Source: Nitrospira sp. (GTDB taxonomy: Bacteria > Nitrospirota > Nitrospiria > Nitrospirales > Nitrospiraceae). From it: a stretch of 64,000 bases of DNA. The stretch is from assembly GCA_029194535.1 (NCBI GenBank), contig JARFXR010000001.1:1372721-1436720 (forward strand). Direction: 5' to 3'. The notes beneath the pieces were generated by a model, which had not been told where the DNA came from, did no database searches, and saw nothing but the letters and a program-made list of their open reading frames with translations. Both the position numbers and the translations under genes were made by a program. Positions 15,467 through 24,435 of the stretch are shown here, piece after piece (the stretch's first letter is position 1; every line of letters starts with the position of its first letter).

Positions 15467-16948
15467 ATGATCACGCGTAATTCAGTAAGGCAACAGGCCG
15501 GTGGACAGGGCGATGGTGAAGCCGCGGTCGATCTCGCTTGTCCCCTCTGCGTCGATATGGACGGGACTCTGCTGAGGACGGACAGTCTTATCGAATCGAT
15601 TATCGTACTACTGAAATCGAACGCGTCCTATCTCGTCATGCTCGTGGTTTGGATGTTGAAAGGTAAAGCCCACGTAAAGCAGGAACTTGCGCGTCGCGTC
15701 ATGCCAGATGTAACCCGCCTTCCGTACCGGTCGGGGTTCCTGAACTATCTTCGAGCGCAGCGTGATGCCGGTCGTAAGTTGGTCTTGATCACCGGAGCCC
15801 ATATGGAGATTGCCCGGCGAGTGGCAGACCACCTCCGGCTCTTTGACGATGTCATGGCGACGGGAGGAGGGATCAATCTTACCGGTGAAGCGAAGGTTCA
15901 GGCCCTCATTGCACGATTCGGCGAAAGAGGGTTTGACTATGCCGGAAATGAACGAGTGGATCTGATTATCTGGGAGCACGCTAGACAAGCCATCGTGGTG
16001 GGCGCCCCCGACCGCGTCCTGAAACGCGCTCGGCGTAGAGCCCATGTCACGGAGGTTTTTGAGCCGCGGGTCAACCCGCTTCGGTACATCGTGGCAGTCA
16101 TTCGGCCGCACCAATGGGTGAAGAATGTGCTGCTCTTCGTCCCGTTGATCACCTCGCATCGGATTACTGAAGGGCGGTTGAGCCTAATGGCCGTCATCGG
16201 ATTTGTGGCCTTCAGTTTGTGCGCGTCGAGCGCCTACGTGCTGAACGATCTGCTCGACATGGAATCGGACCGCCAACACCCATCGAAGCAAAAACGCCCC
16301 TTTGCGGCGGGAAACCTGTCGCCCTGGTGGGGGCTCCTCATCGCGCCGGTGTTTTTGGGCGCTGGTTTTGCGGTCGCTTCATTCTTGCCGGCAATGTTTA
16401 ACTGGCTCCTGGCTCTCTACTTTGCGGGGACGACGGCCTATTCAGTCGATCTCAAGAAACGGGCCGTTGTCGATGTGCTCAGCTTGGGCGGACTGTATAC
16501 CATCCGTATCTACGCCGGTTCTGTGGCCATCGGAGTATCTGTCTCTCCATGGTTGATGGCGTTTTCGGGCTTCACCTTTCTCAGCTTGGCTTTTATCAAG
16601 CGAGGCTCCGAATTGTTGATGTTGGGGCGATCGGGCGGGCATGCCGCCCACGGGCGAGGGTATAGTCTCAGCGACGTCCAGTTTGTGCTCTCGGCAGGGC
16701 CGACAAGCGGGTATATAGCCTGCTTGGTGCTAGCTCTTTATGTCAGCAGCCCCGATGTGGCGAAGCTCTATTCCAGACCGTCGCTGCTCTGGCTCCTGTG
16801 CCCTGTGATTTTGTATTGGATCAGTCGCATGTGGCTCATCTGTTCACGGGGGCAGATGTTTCATGATCCCATCGTGTTCGCGGTCCGCGATAAGATGAGT
16901 TATGTCGTCGGAGCGGCCGCCGGTCTCATCATGCTGATGGCGAAGTAG
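15467..16948 (+). CDS. HAD phosphatase-UbiA prenyltransferase fusion
   Basis: A 493-residue two-domain protein. Residues ~20-205 form a haloacid-dehalogenase-like domain starting CVDMDGTLLRTDSL (nucleophile and acid aspartates), with VLITGAH as the second motif. Residues ~210-493 are a multi-spanning UbiA prenyltransferase: VIRPHQWVKNVL, then NDLLDMESDRQHPSK with the N-D-x-x-D-x-x-x-D metal/diphosphate site, and YSVDLKKRAVVDVLSLGG as the second aspartate-bearing region. UbiA enzymes of this type include decaprenylphosphoryl-phosphoribose synthase. A fused phosphatase could remove the 5-phosphate and yield a polyprenyl-phosphoryl pentose for glycan synthesis. That substrate is inference. The next gene starts five bases after the stop. 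Confidence 0.83.
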   Translation: MITRNSVRQQAGGQGDGEAAVDLACPLCVDMDGTLLRTDSLIESIIVLLKSNASYLVMLVVWMLKGKAHVKQELARRVMPDVTRLPYRSGFLNYLRAQRDAGRKLVLITGAHMEIARRVADHLRLFDDVMATGGGINLTGEAKVQALIARFGERGFDYAGNERVDLIIWEHARQAIVVGAPDRVLKRARRRAHVTEVFEPRVNPLRYIVAVIRPHQWVKNVLLFVPLITSHRITEGRLSLMAVIGFVAFSLCASSAYVLNDLLDMESDRQHPSKQKRPFAAGNLSPWWGLLIAPVFLGAGFAVASFLPAMFNWLLALYFAGTTAYSVDLKKRAVVDVLSLGGLYTIRIYAGSVAIGVSVSPWLMAFSGFTFLSLAFIKRGSELLMLGRSGGHAAHGRGYSLSDVQFVLSAGPTSGYIACLVLALYVSSPDVAKLYSRPSLLWLLCPVILYWISRMWLICSRGQMFHDPIVFAVRDKMSYVVGAAAGLIMLMAK

Positions 16949-16953
16949 GTGCA

Positions 16954-18177
16954 ATGAAAGTTCTTCTGATCACTGCCGCCTTTCCGCCGATGCGAGCCGG
17001 CGAAGCAGACCATGCGCTGAATCTTTCCCGGCAGCTGGGACAGAAGGGATTAGATGTGCACGTACTGACGACAAAGGGCCATGAGGAACCGGTCAATGAG
17101 CCGTTCACCGCATACCCTGTGATGACCGATTGGTCGTGGTCCGACCTCCCGCGCTTGATCACCTTCGTGAAACGTTGTTCCCCTGACGTGGTGTTTTTGA
17201 TCTATATCGGATGGATCTACAACGAGCATCCCATGATGACGTTCGCGCCGACCATTTGCCGAGCTTTACTCCCACGCGCGCGATTCGTGACCCTTTTCGA
17301 GTATCCGCATGGCTGGACTCCGGGCAAGTGGTCGACGCTAACCCGAGGACTTCGCAAAGCCGTTCAACAATGGGCAGGCCCAAGAGATGTCGATTACGAG
17401 TTCGGAACTCTGCTGCGAGATAGCGATGCCGTGATTGTGTTGAGCAACCATCACCGCAGCAGATTGATGCTTCACGGACCGGACGTGCAGGCAAAAAGCG
17501 TCCTAGTTCCTCCTCCTCCATTGCTCCGAATGTCCCGGGAGGATGGCGGGGTTTCCAGGCAACGCTACCGTGAAAAGCTCGGCCTCGCATCGGATGATTT
17601 CTTGGTGGCCTATTTCGGCTACATTTATCCATCAAAAGGAGTGGAAACTCTCTTCAAAGCTTTTCAGCTCGTCAGCAACCAACGAAGCAACGCCCGGCTG
17701 ATCGTGATCGGCGGAATACTAGACCGTGAATATCCCGAACGTCCGTTCTACGCTCGAGAACTGCGTGAATTGCCCGAGCAATTGGGCATTCAGCGAAGAA
17801 TTATCTGGATAGGGGAATATGAGACCGACAGCGACGAAGCATCTCTCTTTCTTCGAGCCGCAGACACCTGTGTGTTTGCCTCCGACCACGGCATCTTTTT
17901 GAACAATAGCTCCTTTGCTGCTGCTGCGGCCCACGGGCTTCCCATCATTGCGACGAAAGGTTCGGTGGTTGAAGATCCGTTTATTGATCGAGAGAATGTC
18001 CTTTTCTGTCCCCCCAAGTCTCCGGAGCCGATGGCTGCTGCGATTTTGGCGATTATGGATGCCCCGGACCTGAAAGACCGTCTCCGCCATGGCGCGCTCG
18101 CGCTCGCGTCCGAGTGGTATTCCTGGGAGAAAGCCATCGACCGTATCGTGGGCACTTTCCGTGGACCCCTAAGATAG
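16954..18177 (+). CDS. Glycosyltransferase family 4-like protein
   Basis: A 407-residue GT-B protein. MKVLLITAAFPPMRAGEADH begins the acceptor domain, and a second Rossmann domain follows from about residue 205 (VAYFGYIYPSKGVETLFKA, ARLIVIGG). The usual E-x7-E donor motif is replaced by the region FASDHGIFLNNSSFAAAAAH followed by GLPIIAT, so the first glutamate is not obvious and the enzyme may be an unusual GT4 member. It directly follows the UbiA fusion and probably forms an operon with it. Sugar and acceptor are unknown. Confidence 0.82.
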   Translation: MKVLLITAAFPPMRAGEADHALNLSRQLGQKGLDVHVLTTKGHEEPVNEPFTAYPVMTDWSWSDLPRLITFVKRCSPDVVFLIYIGWIYNEHPMMTFAPTICRALLPRARFVTLFEYPHGWTPGKWSTLTRGLRKAVQQWAGPRDVDYEFGTLLRDSDAVIVLSNHHRSRLMLHGPDVQAKSVLVPPPPLLRMSREDGGVSRQRYREKLGLASDDFLVAYFGYIYPSKGVETLFKAFQLVSNQRSNARLIVIGGILDREYPERPFYARELRELPEQLGIQRRIIWIGEYETDSDEASLFLRAADTCVFASDHGIFLNNSSFAAAAAHGLPIIATKGSVVEDPFIDRENVLFCPPKSPEPMAAAILAIMDAPDLKDRLRHGALALASEWYSWEKAIDRIVGTFRGPLR

Positions 18178-18218
18178 CTGTTCTTGCTTGTGACGGCCAG
18201 GCGCGTCTGTTCCATCAG

Positions 18219-18246
18219 TTGACTGCACGATCGTTTGCTATAGAAT
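18219..18246 (+). promoter_or_regulatory. Candidate sigma-70 promoter before the GT2 gene
   Basis: TTGACT (18219-18224) and TAGAAT (18241-18246) are 16 bases apart, 57 bases before the GT2 start, in the first sizeable gap after the UbiA/GT4 pair. Sequence resemblance only. Confidence 0.4.
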
Positions 18247-18303
18247 ATTCTTCTTAGTCGCTGGCTTTGAACGTAAACTCTTCTGAATGGTAGGAGCCCC
18301 GGC

Positions 18304-19212
18304 ATGCTGTTGACCGTTGCTGTGTGTACCTGGAATCGGAGCAGGTTGCTTCGACAATGCCTGGAGCAGATGACCAAGTTGAACATCCCTCTGGGGGTCG
18401 AGTGGGAACTATTGGTCGTCAATAACAATTGTACGGACGACACCGATCATGTGGTCGACTCGTTTGCCTCAAGACTGCCGACTCGCCTGTTAGTTGAAGC
18501 GAAACCAGGTCAGTCCAACGCGAGAAATGCCGCTGTGCGGGAAGCGAAAGGCCAGTATATTCTCTGGACGGACGATGATGTGCTGGTGGACGAAAACTGG
18601 ATCGCTAATTATGCGAAGGCGTTTCAACGATGGCCTGAAGCGGTGGTGTTCGGAGGCCCGATAACCCCCTGGTTCGTTGAGACCCCACCGACTTGGCTTG
18701 AGCAGGTATGGCCGCGTGTGGCCGACGCGTATGCCATCCGGGACCTCGGTCCAGAGCCGATCCAGTTTGACGGACGCAAACGTACGCCGTACGGCGCCAA
18801 CTTCGTGGTACGAACCAATGAGCAACAACGCAATCTGTATGACGCGCGATTTGGACTTCGACCGGGGAGCAGCATCAGGGGGGAAGAGATAGATCTTGTG
18901 AACAAACTTCTTACAGAAGGGAATGCCGGGTGGTGGGTGCCGGGCGCAGGCGTCCGTCACTATGTTCCGCCCGAACGCATGACCACAGGCTATCTCAGAG
19001 ACTACTACTTGGGCTACGGCCAGTACCTTGCCATGAAAGAGCCGGAGTGGGACGGGCCTACCATTCTCGGGAAACCCAGATGGCTTTGGAGACAGATCAT
19101 CACGGCTGAAATCAAGTACAGATTTCACCGGCTAATCTCGCCGCCGGAGGTGTGGATTCGCGAACTCATTGATGCCAGGGTGAGCTTTGGACGCTTCGTC
19201 AGAATGAAGTGA
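18304..19212 (+). CDS. Glycosyltransferase family 2
   Basis: A 302-residue GT-A inverting glycosyltransferase. LTVAVCTWNRSRLLRQCLEQ is the N-terminal nucleotide-binding strand, GQSNARNAAVREAKG the conserved mid motif, and WTDDDVLVDENW (about residues 88-99) the metal-binding DxD-type region. RGEEIDLVNKLLTEG gives the later acidic catalytic motif. It has no membrane segments and acts in the cytoplasm on lipid-linked glycan. A plausible promoter lies just upstream, so it may head a transcript with the two GT2 genes that follow. Confidence 0.9.
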   Translation: MLLTVAVCTWNRSRLLRQCLEQMTKLNIPLGVEWELLVVNNNCTDDTDHVVDSFASRLPTRLLVEAKPGQSNARNAAVREAKGQYILWTDDDVLVDENWIANYAKAFQRWPEAVVFGGPITPWFVETPPTWLEQVWPRVADAYAIRDLGPEPIQFDGRKRTPYGANFVVRTNEQQRNLYDARFGLRPGSSIRGEEIDLVNKLLTEGNAGWWVPGAGVRHYVPPERMTTGYLRDYYLGYGQYLAMKEPEWDGPTILGKPRWLWRQIITAEIKYRFHRLISPPEVWIRELIDARVSFGRFVRMK

Positions 19213-19357
19213 GAAGGGCCGCTGTCGTTCCCGCTTGTCCGCACAAGGTACTGTAAGTTGATGATCGTTTTAGATTAAAACCTGCCGCATCCTACAAAGG
19301 TCGATAAGCAGCATCCATAGCGGTCATGTGCCGTCGGTTGTGGAAGGTGAGGAGAAA

Positions 19358-20365
19358 ATGACTGTTCCCACGGTGAGTGTCGTCATTCCGATTTATAACT
19401 GCGTGGAATATCTTCAGCAGGCATTGACCAGCGCGCTTAATCAACAGGGCGTCGGAATTGAGATACTCTTGGTCGATAGCTCCACCGATGATTCGTGTGC
19501 TGCGATCGCCAGGAAATCCGATGCCAGGGTTCGTTACACTTATCAGGAGTCCCGTGGTGTCTCCGCGGCCAGAAATCTCGGGATTCGCCAAGCCCGAGGC
19601 GAGTTCATCGCGTTTTTGGACGCTGATGATGAGTGGCTCCCGGACAAACTTTCGATGCAGGTATCCGCCTTGCGAAAATTTCCTCAGGCCGGCCTCGTTT
19701 TCACGGACACGATGATGTTCCGAGACAGCACCGTCATTCAGGCGGCCATGAACCGAGACATGCTGAAGGAGTGGCGTCGTTCTCATGTTTCAGACCTGCC
19801 TGGTTGGTACTGTGGCAACCTATACTCCCAACTCCTGACTCAAGACTGCATGAATACGTCGTCCGTCCTGGTACGGCGCAAGGCAGTGGAGGAGCAGGGC
19901 CTCTTCGATGAAAACTTCAAAGTGGGAGAAGATTACGATCTCTGGTTGCGAATCGCAAGATCGTGTCCAATGATCTTCATCGACAGGGTGTTGTGTAGAT
20001 ATCGTGTCCATAATGATGGGTTGTCGGGAGGAGAGGACGTTCGGGCACTGCGCTGGCTCGAAGCTCATATAGCGGTTCGTGAAAAGCACCGACGAATGGA
20101 GTTGGTGCCTGCTCAGCATATGGAGCTCCTGAGAGACATTCTAGGCAGACATGCGTGGGAAGCTGGTTGGAACCATTTCGGACACAATCAGTTTCACGAA
20201 GCCAGGCGACATTTCTCAGCTGCGATCCGGGCGAAGCCTTTTGTCCCTAGGACATGGCTTTATTGGTGTTGCTCCTTCTTGCCGACACGGGTTGTGGAGG
20301 CGATACGAACTATTCGAAGACCTCGTAAGGCTGGGCCTCGTAACGGCACTCAAGCACAGTACTAG
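19358..20365 (+). CDS. Glycosyltransferase family 2
   Basis: A 335-residue GT-A glycosyltransferase. VSVVIPIYNCVEYLQQAL opens the domain, GVSAARNLGIRQARGEFIAF precedes the DADDEW metal-binding motif (about residues 88-93), and GEDYDLWLRIAR is the downstream acidic motif. I chose ATG 19358 because AAGGTGAGGAG lies just upstream; an in-frame GTG at 19328 is possible. It closely resembles the next GT2 in layout, including YRVHNDGLSGG matching YRVRLDGITG, so the two look like paralogues that add successive or alternative sugars. Confidence 0.9.
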   Translation: MTVPTVSVVIPIYNCVEYLQQALTSALNQQGVGIEILLVDSSTDDSCAAIARKSDARVRYTYQESRGVSAARNLGIRQARGEFIAFLDADDEWLPDKLSMQVSALRKFPQAGLVFTDTMMFRDSTVIQAAMNRDMLKEWRRSHVSDLPGWYCGNLYSQLLTQDCMNTSSVLVRRKAVEEQGLFDENFKVGEDYDLWLRIARSCPMIFIDRVLCRYRVHNDGLSGGEDVRALRWLEAHIAVREKHRRMELVPAQHMELLRDILGRHAWEAGWNHFGHNQFHEARRHFSAAIRAKPFVPRTWLYWCCSFLPTRVVEAIRTIRRPRKAGPRNGTQAQY

Positions 20366-20421
20366 AGGCTTGATCTATTCCCTGAGCGAGATGGCACGAG
20401 AGTCCGCCGAGTGTGGAAGAG

Positions 20422-21453
20422 ATGACTGCAGCAACATCAGTATCCGACAAACCCAGAGAGGCCATTCCTCCTGGTGATGCTAACGATCCTGTCCTGGTGT
20501 CCGTCGTGATACCCGCGTACAACTGTGCGAGCTACATCCTGGAGACCCTGGATTCCGTTATCCGACAGGACTACCCGAAGCTCGAAGTGATCGTCATAGA
20601 CGATGGATCAACCGATCACACGAAGGAGGTGGTGGGCAACGTCGAGTCCGATCGGGTGAAGTATGTGTATCAGCCGAACAGTGGTGGTCCTTCCGGTCCC
20701 AGAAATACGGGAATCCAGCATGCGCAAGGCAAGTATGTCGCATTCCTGGATTCAGATGACATCATGCTTCCTGGTAAGATTCGATGTGCGGTGGATCTTC
20801 TGGATTGTCAGCCGAACCTCGGGCTCGTCTTTGCCGATTTCGTGAAATTTGACGAAGTACATGGTCAACATGCCGGCGCATTTCTGGACACCTACGAATA
20901 CTTCAAAAGAGCTCCGAAGCGGTCCGTGGGAGCTTCTCAGTATGTCCTCAACGCCGAGGCGGCCTATGACGCCTTGATTGTGGAAAACTTTATTGGTACG
21001 TCAGGAGTCGTTGTCCCCAAGGCAGTTCTAGCGGACGTCGGTCTCTTTGACGTACGATTGAGAGGTCCCGAAGACTACGATCTGTGGCTGAGGATTGCGT
21101 ATGCTTATGACATCGGCTTCATTGATATGATCGGTCATCGCTACCGGGTCAGACTGGACGGAATAACGGGCCTCGGCGATGCGAAGCTGGTTCCCCACTC
21201 CATACAAGTCATGCAGAAACAATTGAATCGTCCCCTTCCGTACTCGACGCGAAAGAAGGTCCGCAAAAAACTTGCGATGCAGTTTTTTGCGCTTGGATAC
21301 TGTCATCAGATGGCGGAGGAGATGAAACCGGCACGGCAATATTATCTGCGGAGCCTGAAAGAGGCAAATTACTGGCTGTCTTGGAAAGGGTTGTTCATGT
21401 CCTTGTTGGGGGGCGGCGCAATTCGCAGGTTGAAGCAGTTGCGTGGGTATTAG
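20422..21453 (+). CDS. Glycosyltransferase family 2
   Basis: A 343-residue GT-A glycosyltransferase. VSVVIPAYNCASYILETLDS is the first motif, GGPSGPRNTGIQHAQGKYVA the mid motif, and DSDDIM (about residues 110-115) the metal site; GPEDYDLWLRIAY gives the late acidic motif. The C-terminal ~90 residues are helical and end FMSLLGGGAIRRLKQ. The ATG at 20422 has GGAAGAG very close in front; an in-frame GTG at 20413 could also start it. It is a likely paralogue of the preceding GT2 and is 38 bases before the carbamoyltransferase. Confidence 0.88.
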   Translation: MTAATSVSDKPREAIPPGDANDPVLVSVVIPAYNCASYILETLDSVIRQDYPKLEVIVIDDGSTDHTKEVVGNVESDRVKYVYQPNSGGPSGPRNTGIQHAQGKYVAFLDSDDIMLPGKIRCAVDLLDCQPNLGLVFADFVKFDEVHGQHAGAFLDTYEYFKRAPKRSVGASQYVLNAEAAYDALIVENFIGTSGVVVPKAVLADVGLFDVRLRGPEDYDLWLRIAYAYDIGFIDMIGHRYRVRLDGITGLGDAKLVPHSIQVMQKQLNRPLPYSTRKKVRKKLAMQFFALGYCHQMAEEMKPARQYYLRSLKEANYWLSWKGLFMSLLGGGAIRRLKQLRGY

Positions 21454-21491
21454 TACCGACCGATGTCTTGGAAGTCTGAGGGAATATTCTG

Positions 21492-23339
21492 ATGAGCACT
21501 ATTCTTGGCATATCGGCCTACTATCATGATAGCGCCGCTTGTCTTGTGCGAGACGGTGAAATTGTCGCGGCGGCACAGGAGGAGCGATTTACCAGAAAGA
21601 AGCACGATCCCGGATTTCCTCATCGGGCCATCGATTATTGTTTGCAGACTGGTGGAATCCGGCTGGGTGAAGCGAGCCGATTGGTGTTTTATGACAAACC
21701 GCTGCTGAAATTTGAGCGTCTCCTGGAAACGTATCTGGCCTTTGCCCCGAGCGGTCTGCAGTCGTTCCTGGCCGCAATGCCGGTCTGGATGAAAGAGAAG
21801 CTGCTCCTGAAGACGCTGTTATGTGAAGAATTTCTGAAACACGATCACCGGCTGAAAAAGCGGGATCTTCCGCAATTGCTCTTTTCTGAACACCATGAAT
21901 CGCACGCAGCCTCGGCATTCTTCGCGTCCCCATACGATTCCGCCGTGGTGCTCTGCATGGACGGCGTGGGGGAATGGGCCACAACGTCTGCTTGGAAGGG
22001 GGAAAGCAATCGATTGATGCCACTATGGGAGATCCCATTCCCTCATTCGCTCGGCCTGTTGTATTCGGCGTTTACGTATTACACCGGCTTCAAGGTGAAT
22101 TCTGGAGAGTACAAAGTGATGGGCCTCGCGCCGTACGGGGAGCCAAAGTATGCAAAAGTCATTTATGACCATCTGATCGATGTGAAGCCGGACGGTAGCT
22201 TCCGGATGAACATGGAGTATTTCAGCTACTGCACCGGTCTGACCATGACGGGAAACAAGTTCGACGACCTGTTCGGTGGGCCTCCGCGAAAACCGGAGTC
22301 TAGATTGACGCAGCGAGAAATGGATCTTGCCCGTTCTGTTCAAGAGGTGACCGAGGAAGTGATGCTTCGTATCGCGCGGTCGCTTCACGAAGAGACAGGT
22401 CTCGACTATCTGTGTCTGGCCGGGGGTGTGGCGCTCAATTGTGTTGGGAACGGTCGTATTCTGAGAGAGGGGCCGTTCAAGGATCTCTGGATCCAACCGG
22501 CGGCCGGTGATGCGGGAGGGGCGTTGGGTGCTGCGTTGAGCGTCTGGCACCAGTATGAGAATCAGCCTCGAATCTCGAATGGAACGCAAGACCGTATGCG
22601 CGGGTCCTACCTGGGACCAGCTCATACCAACGAAGAGATCGAGTCCTTTCTCAAACAGAAAGGCGCTCCGTATACCAGGCTGCCCGATTCGGAACTCTTT
22701 GAGCACGTTGCACAGGATCTTGCCCAAGAGAAGGTCGTGGGATGGCTGCAGGGTCGCATGGAGTTTGGTCCTCGAGCCCTGGGGGGACGCAGCATTCTCG
22801 GAGATGCGAGAAGTGCGAAGATGCAGTCGGTCATGAACTTGAAAATCAAGTATCGTGAATCGTTCAGACCGTTCGCGCCCTCGGTACTGCGTGAGCGCGT
22901 GTCGGACTATTTCGATCTGCGCTCGGATAGTCCGTACATGCTGATAGTGGCGCCGGTGTTGGAAAAGCGACGCCGGCCGATCACCGCGTCGCAGAAAGAT
23001 CTCTGGGGTATTGACTTGTTGAATGTGCCGAGATCAGACATCCCCGCGGTCACACATCTCGATTATTCTGCGAGAGTTCAAACGATTCATCAGGAGACCA
23101 ATCCACGATACTACGACCTATTGAAAGCATTTGAGACGCTAACAGGCTATGCGGTTCTGGTCAATACCTCGTTCAATGTACGAGGAGAGCCGATCGTCTG
23201 CACGGCGGAGGATGCCTATCGGTGCTTCATGCGTACAGAGATGGACGTCCTTGTGCTCGAGAATTGCGTTCTGTACAAGCAGGATCAAACGCCGATGGCG
23301 GAAGATACGGATTGGAAAAAAGAGTTTGAATTGGACTAA
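21492..23339 (+). CDS. NodU/CmcH/SxtI-family O-carbamoyltransferase
   Basis: A 615-residue enzyme of the carbamoyltransferase family. It starts ILGISAYYHDSAACLVRDG and shows EERFTRKKHD and HHESHAASAFFASPY (metal-binding histidines of the Kae1-like ASKHA domain, about residues 133-147), followed by VLCMDGVGEWATTS and CLAGGVALNCVGNG. The C-terminal domain from about residue 395 contains GRMEFGPRALGGRSILGDAR and NTSFNVRGEPIVCT, the Carbam_trans_C signatures. Family members use carbamoyl phosphate and ATP to carbamoylate hydroxyls (nodulation factors, cephamycin, tobramycin, saxitoxin). Here the likely acceptor is a sugar hydroxyl of the glycan. SxtJ- and SxtK-like genes sit 6 kb downstream, the companions of sxtI in saxitoxin clusters. 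Confidence 0.92.
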   Translation: MSTILGISAYYHDSAACLVRDGEIVAAAQEERFTRKKHDPGFPHRAIDYCLQTGGIRLGEASRLVFYDKPLLKFERLLETYLAFAPSGLQSFLAAMPVWMKEKLLLKTLLCEEFLKHDHRLKKRDLPQLLFSEHHESHAASAFFASPYDSAVVLCMDGVGEWATTSAWKGESNRLMPLWEIPFPHSLGLLYSAFTYYTGFKVNSGEYKVMGLAPYGEPKYAKVIYDHLIDVKPDGSFRMNMEYFSYCTGLTMTGNKFDDLFGGPPRKPESRLTQREMDLARSVQEVTEEVMLRIARSLHEETGLDYLCLAGGVALNCVGNGRILREGPFKDLWIQPAAGDAGGALGAALSVWHQYENQPRISNGTQDRMRGSYLGPAHTNEEIESFLKQKGAPYTRLPDSELFEHVAQDLAQEKVVGWLQGRMEFGPRALGGRSILGDARSAKMQSVMNLKIKYRESFRPFAPSVLRERVSDYFDLRSDSPYMLIVAPVLEKRRRPITASQKDLWGIDLLNVPRSDIPAVTHLDYSARVQTIHQETNPRYYDLLKAFETLTGYAVLVNTSFNVRGEPIVCTAEDAYRCFMRTEMDVLVLENCVLYKQDQTPMAEDTDWKKEFELD

Positions 23340-23357
23340 AGAAAGGGAGACACGGCT

Positions 23358-24368
23358 ATGCGGGTTCTCATCACCGGAGGCGCAGGATTCCTGGGTAGTC
23401 ACCTCAGTGATCTGCTGATTGGAAAAGGATATGACGTCATCGTCATGGACAATCTGATCACCGGACGCGCGGAAAATATCGCACATTTAATGGGACATCC
23501 TCGGTTCAGTTTTGTGAAGTATAACGTGTGCGACTACATTCATGTCGACGGCGCGCTTGATGCAATCTTGCATTTTGCGTCGCCGGCCAGTCCCCAGGAC
23601 TATCTGGAGATGCCCATTGCAACAATGAAAGTCGGTGCGCTGGGCACGCACAAAGTGCTGGGCTTGGCCAAGGCGAAACACGCTCGGTTGTTGTTGGCAA
23701 GTACGTCGGAGGTCTATGGCGATCCGTTGGTCAATCCCCAACCGGAAACCTATTGGGGGAATGTCAATCCCATCAGCCCACGTGGCGTCTATGACGAGGC
23801 AAAACGGTTTGCGGAAGCCATGACGATGGCCTATCACCGATATCATGGGGTCGACACCCGTATCGTCAGGATTTTCAATACGTATGGTCCGAGGATGCGT
23901 CCTCACGACGGACGAGTCGTATCCAACTTCGTGGTGCAAGCGCTGGAAGGGAAGCCGTTGACGATATTCGGCGACGGGAGTCAGACCAGAAGTTTCTGTT
24001 ATGTCGACGACTTGGTTCGCGGCATTATGTCGCTCCTGTTGATTGATTCGGACAAGCCTGTAGCGGAACGCACGAACCGGGCGAAATTCCTTACCAAATC
24101 CCCGCAACCCTTGCCCGAAACCATTCATAACCCCGTCAATATCGGCAATCCTCGAGAGTTGACTGTCAGGGGAATTGCGGAACTCGTGCTGAAGTTGACA
24201 GGCTCGAAGAGTGAGATCGAATATAAAGCACTGCCGGCCGATGATCCGAAGGTCCGACGCCCTGACATTCGTCTTGCAAAACAGTTGCTGGGGTGGGAAC
24301 CGGAGGTGGAGCTTGAGGATGGTCTCCGAAAGACCATTGAGTATTTCAGCCAGGTCGTAGTGGAATGA
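23358..24368 (+). CDS. NAD-dependent SDR, UDP-glucuronate decarboxylase (UDP-xylose synthase)-like
   Basis: A 336-residue extended short-chain dehydrogenase. [15 protein letters not shown] is the NAD-binding glycine motif, and [14 protein letters not shown] follows. [15 protein letters not shown] and [25 protein letters not shown] are blocks typical of UDP-xylose synthases, and [13 protein letters not shown] holds the catalytic Tyr-x-x-x-Lys. [21 protein letters not shown] completes the pattern. The enzyme would convert UDP-glucuronate to UDP-xylose via a 4-keto intermediate. A good ribosome site (GAAAGGGAGA) precedes the ATG. The nucleotide-sugar dehydrogenase in this window (53067-54368) looks like the N-acetylhexosamine type, so the UDP-glucuronate source may lie elsewhere. 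Confidence 0.87.
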   Translation: MRVLITGGAGFLGSHLSDLLIGKGYDVIVMDNLITGRAENIAHLMGHPRFSFVKYNVCDYIHVDGALDAILHFASPASPQDYLEMPIATMKVGALGTHKVLGLAKAKHARLLLASTSEVYGDPLVNPQPETYWGNVNPISPRGVYDEAKRFAEAMTMAYHRYHGVDTRIVRIFNTYGPRMRPHDGRVVSNFVVQALEGKPLTIFGDGSQTRSFCYVDDLVRGIMSLLLIDSDKPVAERTNRAKFLTKSPQPLPETIHNPVNIGNPRELTVRGIAELVLKLTGSKSEIEYKALPADDPKVRRPDIRLAKQLLGWEPEVELEDGLRKTIEYFSQVVVE

Positions 24369-24435
24369 CGACCTGTGGCGCGGCGCGGTTCGTAATGGCA
24401 TGCGATGATCAAGGTAACCCCGCAAGACGTAGATC

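Noticed and set aside
15253-15480. A 75-residue hydrophobic ORF before the UbiA fusion
   Set aside because: It uses a TTG start, shows no family match I recognise, has only a weak ribosome site, lies in a degenerate stretch and overlaps the next gene; I left it inside the region note.
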